Source of the DNA: CAVTBX01 sp963733135
GTDB lineage: Bacteria; Actinomycetota; Thermoleophilia; Gaiellales; Gaiellaceae
Length of the DNA stretch: 64,000 nt
Reading direction: 5' to 3'
Assembly (NCBI GenBank): GCA_963733135.1
Contig: CAVTBX010000010.1
Span: 248,001-312,000 of the forward strand
Shown here one piece after another: positions 63,017 to 64,000 of this stretch. Under the pieces are notes generated by a model. That model saw only the letters and a list, made by a program, of their open reading frames with translations, was not told the origin of the DNA and made no database searches. Made by a program: the position numbers and the translations under genes. The stretch's first letter is position 1. The number at the start of each line of letters is the position of its first letter.

Positions 63017-64000
63017 TGACGCGCCGCCGCTGCGCGCTCGCGGCCGCGCGGCCGCGCGGTCGCCTGGCTCGGGCGCTCCGCCGCCGGCCGCTCCTGCTCG
63101 CGGGCGTCGGCTCGGCGCGCTCGTCGTCGTGCTCGTGCCGGCGTCGCGCTCGGGACGGTCGTCGATGCCGCCCGGCGACACGCTCGGCGATCCTCGCCGC
63201 ACCGGCTGCTTCGGGCTGGCCATCTCGAGGCGACCTGGTCGGCGCCGACCGAGACGATCGTCTGGGAGCTGCGCCTGCCGCGCGTCCTGACGGCGATGAT
63301 CGTCGGCGTCGGCGCTGGCGCGTCGCCGGCGCGACGTTCCAGGGCCTGCTGCGCAACCCGCTCGCCGATCCGTACGTGCTCGGCACCGCGTCGGGCGCGG
63401 CGCTCGGCGCGGCGATCGCCGTGCTCCTGCCGGTCCGGGTCGCTGATCCTCGGGTTCGGCCTGCTCCACGTGCCTCGCGTTCGTCGGCGCGCTGGTCGCG
63501 GTCTGGCTCGTCTACCGGCTGTCGCGGATCGGCGGGCACTGGCGCCGATGACGTCAGCCTGCTGCTGACCGGCTACGCGGTCGGCTCGCTGCTCGCCGCG
63601 GGCCTGGCGATGGCGATGTACCTGTCGGGCGCCGACCTGCGCCAGATCTTCTCCTACCTGCTCGGCGGCTTCGACTCGGCGTCGTGGACGCAGCTCGCCG
63701 GCGCCGCTGCCGCTCATCGCCATCGGGTCGGTCGCTCATCCTGTTCGCGCGCGCGCTCCTCAACGGGTTGCTCCTCGGCGAGGAGGCGGCCGCGCATCTC
63801 GGCATCGACGTCCGTCGCGAGCGGCGCGATCCTGCTCGGCCTCGCGTCGCTGGTCACCGCCGCCGCGGTCGCCGTCAGCGGGCTGATCGGGTTCGTCGGG
63901 CTGGTCGTGCCGCACGTCGTCCGGCTCGTCGTCGGGCCCGAACGCCCGGCTCGTCGCTGCCGCTCTCGGCGCTCGTTCGGCGCGGCGCTCATGGTCGCTC
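63017..64000 (+). CDS. FecCD/BtuC-type permease, heavily frameshifted and cut by window edge
   Basis: Pieces in all three frames assemble into a vitamin B12/siderophore permease: LGALVVVLV..., MPPGDTL, ETIVWELRLPRVLTAMIVGVG, GATFQGLLRNPLADPYVLGTASGAALGAAIAVLLPV, LLLTGYAVGSLLAAGLAMAMYLSGADLRQIFSYLLGGFD, LLNGLLLGEEAAAHLGIDVRRE, GLIGFVGLVVPHVVRLVVG. This region has the highest indel density in the window. It presumably works with the BtuF-type protein and an ATPase beyond the edge. Confidence 0.75.

Overview
This 64 kb window is GC-rich and almost fully coding. Bases 1 to about 55,900 read as one actinobacterial chromosome segment, most likely of the Thermoleophilia/Gaiella type (inferred from gene order and protein style, with no database check). 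Supporting signs are an actinobacterial SOS box in front of lexA, a compact core block (ispD, ispF, carD, disA, radA, clpC, cysS, gltX, rlmB, yacP, sigH), CSLREA beta-helix and TldD/TldE genes, and frequent GTG/TTG starts with GTGA or ATGA stop/start overlaps. No phage, insertion sequence, CRISPR array or plasmid genes were seen.

Layout. 1-4.8 kb: ArsR/SRPBCC pair, small enzymes, SDR, class III aminotransferase and methyltransferase. 5.1-6.5 kb: RNase P RNA, zinc-ribbon protein, lexA with SOS box, tRNA-Leu(GAG). 6.5-12.2 kb: tldD-tldE, secG, a cation exporter, a glycosyltransferase, tRNA-Thr(TGT). 12.3-16.7 kb: sigH, a NYN RNase-like protein, rlmB, cysS, gltX. 16.7-20.1 kb: an intracellular papain-like protease with a free-standing copy of its C-terminal domain, a LuxR-type regulator and a TolB-like lipoprotein. 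20.2-33.5 kb: mutY, the ispD-PHP-ispF operon, carD, disA, radA, an amino-acid oxidase, clpC and an AlkA-type glycosylase. 33.7-43.8 kb: MFS exporter, GGDEF-EAL protein and AONS-family synthase in one overlapping operon, then lysS, greA, dus and a membrane channel-like protein. 43.9-47.4 kb: a giant cyclase/AAA/solute-binding fusion. 47.4-55.9 kb: a surface-polysaccharide cluster (acetyltransferase, sugar aminotransferase, three glycosyltransferases, O-antigen-ligase-like, Wzz-like and Wzx-like proteins).

From about 55.9 kb the character changes: a truncated secreted C39-like protein, a metK that resembles Chloroflexi rather than actinobacterial versions, manC, a phosphomannomutase-like gene, a cupin, a SWIM zinc-finger protein, and a cobalamin riboswitch ahead of a BtuF/BtuC-type transporter. 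This right arm has many single-base frameshifts, very dense after 62 kb. It may be a chimeric or low-quality contig end, or a real rearrangement. Isolated frameshifts also occur further left in cysS, a CDF exporter and a TolB-like gene, and the one in cysS, an essential gene, points to consensus errors.

The most interesting signal is a pair of about 168-nt structured elements (20,173-20,340 and 32,438-32,605). Each lies 10-11 nt before the start of an HhH-GPD DNA glycosylase gene, mutY and the alkA-like gene. Their helices are conserved with compensatory changes, their loop motifs are shared, and every G-U pair points to transcription in the direction of the repair gene. They look like an undescribed cis-regulatory or small RNA linked to base-excision repair. 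Other non-coding structure includes at least ten copies of a GTAGGGGC-flanked palindromic repeat and two copies of a three-hairpin composite repeat.
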